From Frateuria_A sp051900415 (lineage in GTDB: Bacteria > Pseudomonadota > Gammaproteobacteria > Xanthomonadales > Rhodanobacteraceae): a DNA stretch of 64,000 bases. The notes beneath the pieces were generated by a model. It saw nothing but the letters and a program-made list of their open reading frames with translations. It was not told the origin of the DNA and did not search any database. The stretch is from assembly GCF_051900415.1 (NCBI RefSeq), contig NZ_JBHZGL010000001.1, forward strand, positions 434,001 through 498,000, read 5' to 3'. Shown one piece after another: positions 8,041 to 15,587 of the stretch. Position 1 is the first letter of the stretch. Every line of letters begins with the position of its first letter. The translations under genes and the position numbers were made by a program.

Positions 8041-8070
8041 GCCGATTCGCCCGTAGCCCGCGTGTCCGCC

Positions 8071-8670
8071 ATGCTCCTGATGATCGACAACTACGACAGC
8101 TTTACCTTCAACCTCGTCCAGTACCTGGGCGAGCTGGGGCAGGAGGTGAAGGTGGTGCGCAACGATGCGCTGGACGTGGCCGGCATCCGCGCGCTCAAGC
8201 CCTCGCACATCATGATCTCGCCGGGGCCGGGCACGCCGGACGACGCGGGCGTGTCGCTGCCGGTGCTGCGCGAGCTGGCGGGGGAGATTCCGGTGTTCGG
8301 CGTGTGCCTGGGGCACCAGGCAATCGGGCAGGCGTTCGGCGGCAAGGTGATCCGCGCCAAGCAGATCATGCATGGCAAGACCTCGCCGGTGCGCCATCGC
8401 GGGCGCGGCGTGTTCGCCGGTCTGCCCGATCCGTTCGAGGCGACGCGCTACCACTCGCTGGTGGTCGAGCAGGGCTCGCTCCCGGAGTGCCTGGAAGTCA
8501 CCGCCTGGACCGAGCACGCGGATGGCTCGATCGACGAGATCATGGGCCTGCGCCACAAGACGCTGCCGGTCGAGGGCGTGCAGTTCCACCCGGAGTCGAT
8601 CCTGACGCAATACGGCCACGACCTGCTGGCCAACTTCCTTGGCCTGCCGCGCCGGAAGCTGGCTGCATGA
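8071..8670 (+). CDS. trpG: Anthranilate synthase component II (glutamine amidotransferase)
   Basis: 199 residues, the usual TrpG length, starting MLLMIDNYDSFTFNL. It releases ammonia from glutamine for anthranilate synthesis with TrpE, the first step of tryptophan synthesis. The class I amidotransferase triad is visible: Cys in FGVCLGHQ (about residue 80) and His/Glu in VQFHPES near the end. The PabA/TrpG subunit may also serve 4-amino-4-deoxychorismate synthase for folate. ATG 8071 matches the family start; the frame continues upstream to 8005 but that extension is not family-like. trpE is not in this window. The stop overlaps trpD by four bases. Confidence 0.95.
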   Translation: MLLMIDNYDSFTFNLVQYLGELGQEVKVVRNDALDVAGIRALKPSHIMISPGPGTPDDAGVSLPVLRELAGEIPVFGVCLGHQAIGQAFGGKVIRAKQIMHGKTSPVRHRGRGVFAGLPDPFEATRYHSLVVEQGSLPECLEVTAWTEHADGSIDEIMGLRHKTLPVEGVQFHPESILTQYGHDLLANFLGLPRRKLAA

Positions 8671-9719
8671 GTCCGCGCGAGATTTCGATCACGCCGCAGG
8701 AGGCGCTCCAGCGCACCATCGAACACCGCGAGATCTTCCACGACGAGATGATCGCGCTGATGCGCCAGATCATGCGCGGGGAGGTCAGTCCGCTGATGAC
8801 CGCGGCGATCATCACCGGCCTGCGCGTCAAAAAGGAAACCGTCGGCGAGATCACCGGCGCGGCGCGGGTCATGCGTGAGCTCTCGGCGAAGGTCGACGCG
8901 CCGGCGCACCCGCATTTCGTGGATATCGTCGGCACCGGCGGCGACGGCGCGTCGAGCTTCAACATTTCCACCGCGTCGATGTTCGTCGCCGCGGCGGCCG
9001 GTGCGCGCGTGGCCAAGCACGGCGGGCGCAGCGTCTCCTCCAAATCCGGCAGCGCGGACGTGCTCGAGGCGCTGGGGGCGGTGATCGACCTGAACCCGGC
9101 GCAGGTCGCCCAGTGCATGGAAGAGACCGGCATCGGTTTCATGTTCGCGCCGAACCACCATCCGGCGATGAAGGTGGTCGCGCCGGTGCGCAAGGAAATG
9201 GGCGTGCGCACGCTGTTCAACATCCTGGGGCCGCTGACCAACCCGGCCGGCGCGCCGAACATCCTGATGGGCGTCTTCCATCCCGACCTGGTCGGCATCC
9301 AGGTGCGCGTGCTGCAGGCGCTGGGCGCGCGCCACGCGATGGTGGTGTGGGGCCGCGACGGCATGGACGAGATTTCGCTGGGCGCCGCGACGCTGGTCGG
9401 CGAATTGCGCGGCGGCGAGGTGCGCGAGTACGAGATCGAGCCGGAGGATTTCGGCCTGGCGATGGCCTCCAGTCGCAACCTGCGGGTGGAGAGCGTGGAC
9501 GAGTCGCGCGCGATGCTGCTGGACGCGCTGGGCGGACGCCACGGCGTGGCGCATGACATCGTCTGCCTCAACGCCGGCGCGGCGCTCTACACCTCCGGCG
9601 TGGCGGGCGACATCGACGAAGGCATCGCGCTGGCGCGCCACACCATCGCCAGCGGCGCTGCGCATGCGAAAATGATGGAATTCATCGCCGCGACGCGCAG
9701 GCTCGCCGGACCCATGTAG
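8667..9719 (+). CDS. trpD: Anthranilate phosphoribosyltransferase
   Basis: 350 residues. It joins anthranilate to PRPP, giving phosphoribosyl-anthranilate. Family motifs are clear: GTGGDG (residues about 91-96) for PRPP, NISTAS, KHGGRSVSSKSGSADVLEALG-type loop, and the DGMDE metal motif near 231. The start overlaps trpG (ATGA), so the two are translationally coupled. Its TAG stop lies inside the left arm of a family C inverted repeat, which separates it from trpC. Confidence 0.96.
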   Translation: MSPREISITPQEALQRTIEHREIFHDEMIALMRQIMRGEVSPLMTAAIITGLRVKKETVGEITGAARVMRELSAKVDAPAHPHFVDIVGTGGDGASSFNISTASMFVAAAAGARVAKHGGRSVSSKSGSADVLEALGAVIDLNPAQVAQCMEETGIGFMFAPNHHPAMKVVAPVRKEMGVRTLFNILGPLTNPAGAPNILMGVFHPDLVGIQVRVLQALGARHAMVVWGRDGMDEISLGAATLVGELRGGEVREYEIEPEDFGLAMASSRNLRVESVDESRAMLLDALGGRHGVAHDIVCLNAGAALYTSGVAGDIDEGIALARHTIASGAAHAKMMEFIAATRRLAGPM

Positions 9720-9782
9720 GAGCGCCCTCGGGCGCGACCGCGTGTCGCCGGCTCACCGGTCGCGCCCAAGTGCGCTCCTACA
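9715..9782. repeat. REP-like inverted repeat, family C copy 1
   Basis: The arms TGTAGGAGCGCCCTCGGGCG and CGCGCCCAAGTGCGCTCCTACA pair with a few mismatches. The first TAG is the trpD stop codon. A second copy is at 25552. It sits between trpD and trpC inside an apparent operon. Confidence 0.8.
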
Positions 9783-9792
9783 GAAATCCGCC

Positions 9793-10587
9793 ATGACCGA
9801 CATCCTGCAACGTATCCTCGCCCGCAAGGCGGAGGAAATCGCCGAACGCAGCGCCGCGCTGCCGTTGGCCGAGCTCGCCTCGCGCATCGAGGACCTGCCG
9901 CCCACCCGCGGCTTCGCTGCCGCCATCGAGGACAAGCTCGCCGCCGGCCTGCCGGCGGTGATCGCCGAGGTGAAGAAGGCCAGCCCGAGCAAGGGCGTGA
10001 TCCGCGCCGACTTCGATCCGGCCGCCATCGCGCGCAGCTATGCCGTTGGCGGCGCCGCCTGCCTGTCGGTGCTGACCGACCGCGACTTCTTCCAGGGCAG
10101 CGAGGCGTACCTGCAACAGGCGCGCGAGGCCTGCGCGCTGCCGCTGCTGCGCAAGGACTTCATCGTCGACCCCTACCAGGTGTACGAGGCCCGCGCGATC
10201 GGCGCCGACTGCATCCTGCTGATCGTCGCGGCGCTGGACGATGCCGCGCTGCTGGAACTGTCGCTGCTCGCCGCCGAACTTGACCTGGACGTGCTGTGCG
10301 AGGTGCACGACGCGGCGGAACTGGATCGCGCGCTGGCACTGCCGGTCCCGCTGATCGGCGTGAACAACCGCAACCTGCGCACTTTCGAAACCACGCTGGA
10401 CACCTCGCTCGCGCTCAAGCCGCGCATGGACGACGACGACCGCGTGCTGGTGGCCGAGTCGGGCATCCATGCGCGCGAGGACGTGGCGCGCCTGCGCGAG
10501 GCCGGCATCCACGCGTTCCTGGTAGGCGAGGCGTTCATGCGGGCCGAGGATCCGGGCCAGGCGCTCGACCGGCTGTTCTCCGCCTGA
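9793..10587 (+). CDS. trpC: Indole-3-glycerol phosphate synthase
   Basis: 264 residues, a single-function TrpC. It closes the indole ring from carboxyphenylamino-deoxyribulose phosphate. Recognisable parts are IAEVKKASPSKG (residues about 56-67, with the catalytic lysine), LRKDFIVDPYQV, GVNNRNLRTFE and the phosphate loop VAESGI. ATG 9793 begins the conserved MTDILQRILARK; the frame is open further upstream but that part runs through the repeat. It follows trpD after the 68-base repeat and was probably cotranscribed with it. Confidence 0.96.
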   Translation: MTDILQRILARKAEEIAERSAALPLAELASRIEDLPPTRGFAAAIEDKLAAGLPAVIAEVKKASPSKGVIRADFDPAAIARSYAVGGAACLSVLTDRDFFQGSEAYLQQAREACALPLLRKDFIVDPYQVYEARAIGADCILLIVAALDDAALLELSLLAAELDLDVLCEVHDAAELDRALALPVPLIGVNNRNLRTFETTLDTSLALKPRMDDDDRVLVAESGIHAREDVARLREAGIHAFLVGEAFMRAEDPGQALDRLFSA

Positions 10588-10591
10588 CGCC

Positions 10592-11266
10592 ATGGAAGGG
10601 CAGGACACCCCCGCCGCCGACGTGCCGCCGGTCGTGCTGTTCGATTTCGACGGCGTGCTCACCCACGCCGACACCTACGCCTTGTTCGTGCGCGAGCGCT
10701 ACGCGCGCTCGACCCTGCGCCAGTTGTTCGCGCTGCTGGCCCTGCCGTGGCTGATGCTGCTGTGGCCGCTGACGCGCCGGCTGCACCGCCCGCTGGTGCA
10801 CATCGCATTGCTGGGGCTGGACGAAAAGCGTTACCGCGCCGCGGTCGACACGTTCGCCGCCGAACTGGTGCGGCGGCCCGGGCATTTCTGCCGTGATGGC
10901 GTGCGGGCGCTGCGCCGGCACCAGGCGGCGGGCGAGCGGGTGATCGTGGTGACCGGCTGCGAGCACACGCTGGTCGAGAGCCTGCTTGCCCAGCTGGGGC
11001 TCGCTGGCGTGGAGCTGGTCGCCTCGCGGCTCAAGCCCGGTCCGTTCGGCCTGCGCGTCGCGCACCACAACATCGGCGCCGGCAAGCTCAAGGCGCTCAT
11101 CGCGCATGGCGTGCCTGCCTGGCAGCGCGCGTATGGCGATTCCCTCAACGACCTGCACATGCTCAAGGCCGCAGCCGAGCCGGTGCTGGTCAACGGCACG
11201 CCGAAGCTGTGCAAGCGGATCGAGCGGGCGCTGGGCCGGCCGCTGGAGCGAGTGGCCTGGCACTGA
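10592..11266 (+). CDS. HAD-IB family phosphatase, PgpC-like
   Basis: 224 residues. HAD motifs I (DFDGVLT, residues about 17-23), II (VVTG) and III/IV (GDSLNDLHML) are present. Between motif I and II a hydrophobic, arginine-rich segment (LLALPWLMLLWPLTRRLHRP) resembles the cap of phosphatidylglycerophosphatase C (YfhB), which removes the phosphate from phosphatidylglycerophosphate at the membrane. The SerB-type subclass is clear; the PgpC role is a resemblance only. It begins four bases after the trpC stop, so it is probably in the trp transcript, though no metabolic link is obvious. Confidence 0.75.
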   Translation: MEGQDTPAADVPPVVLFDFDGVLTHADTYALFVRERYARSTLRQLFALLALPWLMLLWPLTRRLHRPLVHIALLGLDEKRYRAAVDTFAAELVRRPGHFCRDGVRALRRHQAAGERVIVVTGCEHTLVESLLAQLGLAGVELVASRLKPGPFGLRVAHHNIGAGKLKALIAHGVPAWQRAYGDSLNDLHMLKAAAEPVLVNGTPKLCKRIERALGRPLERVAWH

Positions 11267-11299
11267 TCGTGCGGGATTGCGTGCCGGCGATTTCCGATT

Positions 11300-11317
11300 T
11301 ACGTTAGCTCTTACGTA
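11300..11317. promoter_or_regulatory. Palindromic operator candidate upstream of MarR-GNAT gene
   Basis: TACGT-N8-ACGTA, a perfect 5-base inverted repeat with centres about 10 bases apart, placed 22 bases before the start codon. MarR dimers bind such palindromes and commonly repress their own gene. The link to the gene it precedes is inference. Confidence 0.45.
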
Positions 11318-11338
11318 TTTCTCGCGGCAGGCATTCGC

Positions 11339-12304
11339 ATGTACCTGGCATCCCTTGGCAAGCTGGCCCTCGGCAGCCGGCTGAAAGCGCTCAGCGAACA
11401 CTTCTACGGTGCCGCGGACGACGTCTATCGCGCGCTGGGCGCGCCGATCGAATCGCGCTGGCTGCCGGTGCTGCGCTACCTGTGGGACGCCGGCCCGAGC
11501 ACGGTGACGGAGGTGGCCCAGGCGATCAGCCAGACCCATTCGGCGGTGAGCCAGTTGACCGACAAGCTGGTGCGCGCCGGGATGGTCCGGCGTCGGCGCG
11601 ACCCGGCTGATGGCCGGCGCACCGTTCTGGCACTCACTGACACGGCGCATGAGGCGCTCGCCGGGCTCGGGCCGATCTGGTGCGCCGTGCAACGTGGGGT
11701 GGGCACTTCCCTGGAAGCCCACGCCAGCCACCTGCTGGATGCCATTGCGGCGTGCGAGCGCGCCCTGCAGGAGCGTCCGGTCGCCGACGCCATCCTGGCC
11801 GAGCATGCCGCCATCAAGGCGACGCCGCTGGAGATCGTGCCGTACGCGCCGGCGTTGCGCGAACACTTCTACCGTTTGAACGCGCAATGGCTCGAGCGCC
11901 ATTTCCGCATCGAGGATATCGACCGCGCGGTGCTGGGCGACCCGGAGCGCTACATCCTGCAGCCGGGCGGCGCGATCTTCTTCGCTCGCCTGGGCGAGGA
12001 GGTCATCGGTACCTGTGCGCTGCTGCAGGAATCGCCCGGCGTGTTCGAGCTGACCAAGATGGGCGTGGACGAAACCTTCCGTGGCCTGGGCGCCGGCAAG
12101 CGCCTGCTCGAGGCGTGCATCGCGGAGTTCCAGCGGCGCGGCGGCAAGACGCTGTTCCTGGAATCGAACAGTCGCCTGCAGACGGCGTTGCGGATGTACG
12201 AAAAGGCCGGCTTCGCGATGCAGCCATCGGTGCGCGCGGGCTCGCACTACGAGCGCGCGGACGTCTACATGATCTATCGGCCCGAAACGACGCGGCAGCC
12301 CTGA
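11339..12304 (+). CDS. MarR-family regulator fused to GNAT acetyltransferase
   Basis: 321 residues, two domains. Residues 1-140 are a MarR-type winged helix (STVTEVAQAISQTHSAVSQL with the wing RRRRDPADGRRT). Residues about 160-315 are a GNAT fold: the acetyl-CoA loop is FRGLGAGKRLLEA, after strand ELTKMGV, and YEKAGF is the C-terminal family motif. Such fusions are known as a class and are predicted to couple DNA binding to acetylation of a small molecule or protein. A TACGT-N8-ACGTA palindrome just upstream may be its operator. Substrate and targets are unknown. Confidence 0.82.
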   Translation: MYLASLGKLALGSRLKALSEHFYGAADDVYRALGAPIESRWLPVLRYLWDAGPSTVTEVAQAISQTHSAVSQLTDKLVRAGMVRRRRDPADGRRTVLALTDTAHEALAGLGPIWCAVQRGVGTSLEAHASHLLDAIAACERALQERPVADAILAEHAAIKATPLEIVPYAPALREHFYRLNAQWLERHFRIEDIDRAVLGDPERYILQPGGAIFFARLGEEVIGTCALLQESPGVFELTKMGVDETFRGLGAGKRLLEACIAEFQRRGGKTLFLESNSRLQTALRMYEKAGFAMQPSVRAGSHYERADVYMIYRPETTRQP

Positions 12305-12315
12305 GGCTGCCGCGT
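12290..12315. terminator. Strong hairpin between convergent MarR-GNAT and clp genes
   Basis: ACGCGGCAGCC-CTGA-GGCTGCCGCGT, an 11-base perfect stem with the MarR-GNAT stop codon in its loop. There is no long T tract on either strand, so it may end both transcripts inefficiently or protect 3' ends. Confidence 0.45.
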
Positions 12316-12341
12316 AACCAGGAGGCAGCGGGGCCGAAGCG

Positions 12342-13088
12342 TCAGCGCGTGCCCTTGACCACGATGGTCTTGCCGGACACGTCGATCATGCCCTGCTCCT
12401 CGAGCTGCTTGAGCACGCGGCCAACCATCTCGCGCGAGCAGCCCACGATGCGGCTGACTTCCTGGCGCGAAATGCGGATCTGCGTGCCGTCCGGGTGGGT
12501 CATGGCGTCGGGCTCCTGGCACAGGTCCAGCAGCGTGCGCGAGATGCGGTTGGTGACGTCCATGAAGGCCATGCGGCTGACCTGGCGCGAGGTGCGCAGC
12601 AGGCGGTTGGTCAGTTGCGAGCCGATCGCGAAGAGGATCTTCGGGCATTCCTCGCGCAGCGGGCCTTCCATCAGCTGGAACAGGCGCTCGTAGCTGATCT
12701 CGGCCATCTCGCACGGGGTGCGGCTGCGCACGATTGACTCGCGCTGCGCCTGCTCGACGAACAGGCCCATCTCGCCGATGAACTGGCCGCGGTTCAAGTA
12801 GGCCAGGATCAGCTCGCGGCCCTGCTCGTCCTCGGTGCAGACCGCGAGCGAGCCTTCGATGATGTAGTAGAGCGTATTGGCAGGATCACCCGGGCGGATG
12901 ATCGCGGTCTTGCCGGGGTAGCGCCGGCGATGGCACAGGGCCAGGAAGCGCTCCATCGATGCCGGGTCCGGCGCGAAGCTCAGCGGCGCCTGGGACCGTT
13001 CGAATGCCTGCTGGAGTTGGTATTTGAGTTGCGCCACGAGGGTATCCGCTGGTGAACACGGCGCTGCCGCCAAGGCCTTACCATGCAT
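12342..13088 (-). CDS. clp: CRP/FNR-type global regulator, Clp-like
   Basis: About 248 residues: cyclic-nucleotide-binding domain (RRRYPGKTAIIRPGDPANTL ... GEMGLF), dimer helix and C-terminal helix-turn-helix (ISRQEVSRIVGCSREMVGRV). The C-terminus (GKTIVVKGTR) closely resembles Xanthomonas Clp. In the phosphate-binding cassette the RSA triad of cAMP-binding CRP is RES here, as in Clp, which answers to cyclic-di-GMP; the ligand here is inference. Clp controls extracellular enzymes, pili and virulence in Xanthomonas. The start is uncertain: ATG 13160, ATG 13088 and GTG 13037 are all in frame; GTG 13037 would give the N-terminal length of Xanthomonas Clp. Confidence 0.88.
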   Translation of the reverse strand: MHGKALAAAPCSPADTLVAQLKYQLQQAFERSQAPLSFAPDPASMERFLALCHRRRYPGKTAIIRPGDPANTLYYIIEGSLAVCTEDEQGRELILAYLNRGQFIGEMGLFVEQAQRESIVRSRTPCEMAEISYERLFQLMEGPLREECPKILFAIGSQLTNRLLRTSRQVSRMAFMDVTNRISRTLLDLCQEPDAMTHPDGTQIRISRQEVSRIVGCSREMVGRVLKQLEEQGMIDVSGKTIVVKGTR

Positions 13089-13311
13089 CACGCGTCTCGG
13101 CTGATCAAGAGATGACGCGGCTTGCGCGCCTGAGTTCTGTTTTCCGGGGTTTTGCCGCATACTTCGCAGTCTTTCGGTCAGGCTGCACGCCAGCCGGAAC
13201 CTCGGGTCGCGCAGGATGAGGGTCCTGGCGCGTCTTTTCTTTTTCGCGGGGACCCTTGCTGCTAACCCGCCTCATCTGCTGGCCGTATCCCGGCCATGGA
13301 GAGTCGCCGTG

Positions 13312-14094
13312 GTGAAACCGCTCCCGCGCCTGCGCCTGCAGGGCTTCAACAACCTGACCAAGGCCCTGAGCTTCAACATCTACGACATCTGCTACGCGGT
13401 GTCCGAAGACCAGCGCCAGCGTTACATCGAATACATCGACGAGCAGTACGACGCCGATCGCCTCACGCAGATCCTCACCGACGTGGCGGAGATCATCGGC
13501 GCGAACATCCTCAACATCGCGCGCCAGGACTACGACCCGCAGGGCGCGTCGGTGACCATCCTCATTTCCGAGGAACCGGTGGTCGAGAAGCTCGGCCGCG
13601 ACACCATCTCCGGTGCCGTGGTGGCGCACATGGACAAGAGCCACATCACCGTACACACCTATCCGGAAACGCATCCGCACAACGGCATCGCGACCTTCCG
13701 CGCGGACATCGACGTGGCCACCTGTGGCGTGATCTCGCCGCTGAAGGCGCTGAACTATCTGATCGACAGTTTCGAGTCGGACATCGTGGTGTGCGACTAC
13801 CGCGTGCGCGGCTTCACCCGTGACATCAAGGGCAAGAAGCACTTCATCGACCACAAGATCAACTCGGTGCAGGACTATCTGGCGCGCCACATCCGCCAGA
13901 AGTACGAGATGTTCGACGTCAACGTGTACCAGGAGAACATCTTCCACACGAAGATGCACATCAAGGACTTCGACCTGGATACCTATCTGTTCGAGGCGCA
14001 CGCGGACGACCTTTCGTTCAAGGAGCGCCAGCGGATCGAGTCGCTGCTCAAGCGCGAGATCGAGGAACTCTTCCACGGCCGCAACCTGATGTAA
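13312..14094 (+). CDS. speD: S-adenosylmethionine decarboxylase proenzyme
   Basis: 260 residues, very like E. coli SpeD (264). It makes decarboxylated SAM, the aminopropyl donor for spermidine. The proenzyme self-cleaves before Ser in DKSHITVHTYPE (about residue 110) to form the pyruvoyl cofactor. Conserved stretches GFNNLTK, CGVISPLKALNYLI, YRVRGFTRDI and NVYQENIFHTKM are present. GTG 13312 is chosen over ATG 13216 and GTG 13309: GGAGAG at 13298-13303 is eight bases upstream and the protein then begins as in E. coli. A strong terminator follows. speE is not in the window. Confidence 0.95.
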   Translation: MKPLPRLRLQGFNNLTKALSFNIYDICYAVSEDQRQRYIEYIDEQYDADRLTQILTDVAEIIGANILNIARQDYDPQGASVTILISEEPVVEKLGRDTISGAVVAHMDKSHITVHTYPETHPHNGIATFRADIDVATCGVISPLKALNYLIDSFESDIVVCDYRVRGFTRDIKGKKHFIDHKINSVQDYLARHIRQKYEMFDVNVYQENIFHTKMHIKDFDLDTYLFEAHADDLSFKERQRIESLLKREIEELFHGRNLM

Positions 14095-14100
14095 CGAAGA

Positions 14101-14123
14101 CCCCGCCGCGAGGCGGGGTTTTT
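14101..14123 (+). terminator. Rho-independent terminator of speD
   Basis: CCCCGCC-GCGA-GGCGGGG followed by TTTTT, seven bases after the speD stop. Confidence 0.92.
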
Positions 14124-14159
14124 CGTTGTGCGCACAGGGCGGTGCCTAGGCTGGGCCAC

Positions 14160-14849
14160 ATGCGCGCCTTCCTGCTGTTCCTGCTGCTGCTCGCCCTGCT
14201 GGCGCTGGTGTGGTCGCGTGGCTGGCGTCCGCCGGACCGCTACAACCCGTGGGCGCCGCTGGACCTGCGTGCGCCGCCGGACCTGTTCTTCCGCTACAAG
14301 CTGGACCGGTTGGGGCGCGAGCCACACACCTGCAAGGCGGCGCTGGCACAGGCTGGCGCACGCTTCACACCGTTGTCCGACCGTGACGGCCCGGGTGCCT
14401 GCGGCTGGATTGACGCAGTCCGCCTGCGCAGCACCGGCGTAGCGGCGCTCGCGCGACCGGCGATCGTCACCTGTCCCCTGGCTGCCACCCTGGTGCTGCT
14501 CGATCGCCAGGTGCTGCAGCCCGCCGCGAAGCAGCTCTATGGCACCGCGGTGCGTCAGGTCGACCACGTCGGCAGCTACGCCTGCCGCAACATCTACGGC
14601 CGCGCCGGCGCACCGCTCAGCCGCCACGCGCGGGCCGCGGCAATCGACTTGACCGGCTTCGGGCTGGCCGACGGCCATCGGCTCGATATCGCCGGCGACT
14701 GGAATGCGCAGGGCAAGGCGGGGGCCTTCCTGCATCGCGTGCACAACCGCGCCTGCGAGGTGGCCGGTCTGGTGCTGGGCCCAGATTACAACCGCGAGCA
14801 CCGCAGCCACTTCCACGTGGAGGCCGGTGGCTGGGGCTACTGCCGGTGA
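14160..14849 (+). CDS. Extensin-like C-terminal domain protein, exported or membrane-anchored
   Basis: 229 residues. An N-terminal hydrophobic helix (MRAFLLFLLLLALLALVW) is followed by a domain with paired cysteines (HTCKAAL, GACGWID, VTCPLA, SYACRNI, RACEVA, GYCR). The core SYACRNIYGR, HARAAAIDLTGF and SHFHVEAGGWGYC fits the bacterial extensin-like-C family, related to D-Ala-D-Ala peptidases of the VanY/MepA fold: His and Asp of HARAAAID and His-x-His of SHFHVE would bind zinc. A role in cell-wall peptide cleavage is plausible but not shown. ATG 14160 is preferred over GTG 14142, which falls before the hydrophobic helix. Confidence 0.78.
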   Translation: MRAFLLFLLLLALLALVWSRGWRPPDRYNPWAPLDLRAPPDLFFRYKLDRLGREPHTCKAALAQAGARFTPLSDRDGPGACGWIDAVRLRSTGVAALARPAIVTCPLAATLVLLDRQVLQPAAKQLYGTAVRQVDHVGSYACRNIYGRAGAPLSRHARAAAIDLTGFGLADGHRLDIAGDWNAQGKAGAFLHRVHNRACEVAGLVLGPDYNREHRSHFHVEAGGWGYCR

Positions 14850-14856
14850 CGCTTCT

Positions 14857-14932
14857 TGCAGGAGCCCGCTCGCGGGCGATGCCCTTGTTCTTCGTGACCA
14901 TCCAGGCATCGCCCGCCAGCGGGCTCCTACAA
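14857..14932. repeat. REP-like inverted repeat, family B copy 2
   Basis: TGCAGGAGCCCGCTCGCGGG and CCCGCCAGCGGGCTCCTACA-type arms around the GGCGATGC / GCATCGCC inner pair. It lies between the convergent extensin-like and coq7 genes. Confidence 0.8.
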
Positions 14933-14945
14933 GGGAGGCGACGGG

Positions 14946-15587
14946 TCAGATGCGGTAGGCGACGCTCTTCATCACCAGCGAGCTCAGGTGCATCAGCCCG
15001 GGGATCGGGAAAGGCAGGTCGATGCCGCCGCGTGCACGGGCGTTGTCGGCATGGCGTACTTCGTCGGCCTGCATCTGTGCGAGCACCGCGCGGGAGCGTT
15101 CGTCCTGTGGCGGCAGGCGTTGCAGGTGGTCTTCCAGGTGGGCTTCCACCTGGCGTTCGGTTTCCACCACGAAGCCCAGGCTGACCCTGTCGCCGACCAG
15201 TGCGGCGGCTGCGCCGATGGCGTAGCTGCCGGCGTACCACAACGGGTTGAGCAGGCTCGGCCGGCTCTCCAGTTCGCGCAGGCGCTGTGCGCACCAGGCG
15301 AGGTGGTCGGTTTCCTCGTCGGCGGCGTGCTGCAGGTGCTGGCGCGTCTCCTCGTCGCGCGCGAGCGCGGCCTGGCCGTCGTACAGCGCCTGCGCACACA
15401 CCTCGCCGGTGTGGTTGATGCGCATCAGGCCGGCGGCGTGGCGGCGCTCGGCCTCGTCCAGCGTTGCATCCTCCAGCGGCGCGGCGGGCGAGGGGCGCGC
15501 GGCTTCCGGCGCACCGGCGACGGTTTCCAGGGCGCGCTCGATGCCTGCCAGCAGCCGGTCGAGCGGGGAGAGCGTGCGAATGTTCAT
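14946..15587 (-). CDS. coq7: Demethoxyubiquinone hydroxylase (Coq7)
   Basis: 213 residues of the di-iron carboxylate Coq7/CatF family. It hydroxylates 2-polyprenyl-3-methyl-6-methoxy-1,4-benzoquinol, the penultimate ubiquinone step. The ligand motifs are visible: Glu in MRINHTGEVCAQ (about 60), EETDHLAW (E-x2-H, about 97-104), a central ETERQVEAH, and DEVRHADNA at about 180. Its ATG overlaps the stop of the upstream iron-sulfur gene by four bases, so it is translationally coupled to it. It is an alternative to the flavin enzyme UbiF and needs oxygen. Confidence 0.92.
   Translation of the reverse strand: MNIRTLSPLDRLLAGIERALETVAGAPEAARPSPAAPLEDATLDEAERRHAAGLMRINHTGEVCAQALYDGQAALARDEETRQHLQHAADEETDHLAWCAQRLRELESRPSLLNPLWYAGSYAIGAAAALVGDRVSLGFVVETERQVEAHLEDHLQRLPPQDERSRAVLAQMQADEVRHADNARARGGIDLPFPIPGLMHLSSLVMKSVAYRI

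Noticed and set aside
8005..8070. Upstream ATG extending trpG by 22 residues
   Set aside because: The extension is not family-like and a likely -10 box lies inside it.
7811..8070. Trp attenuator or leader peptide before trpG
   Set aside because: No short frame with repeated Trp codons and no terminator-antiterminator pair was seen.
13216..13311. N-terminal extension of SpeD from ATG 13216
   Set aside because: The GTG at 13312 has a well-placed ribosome binding site and gives the normal SpeD N-terminus.
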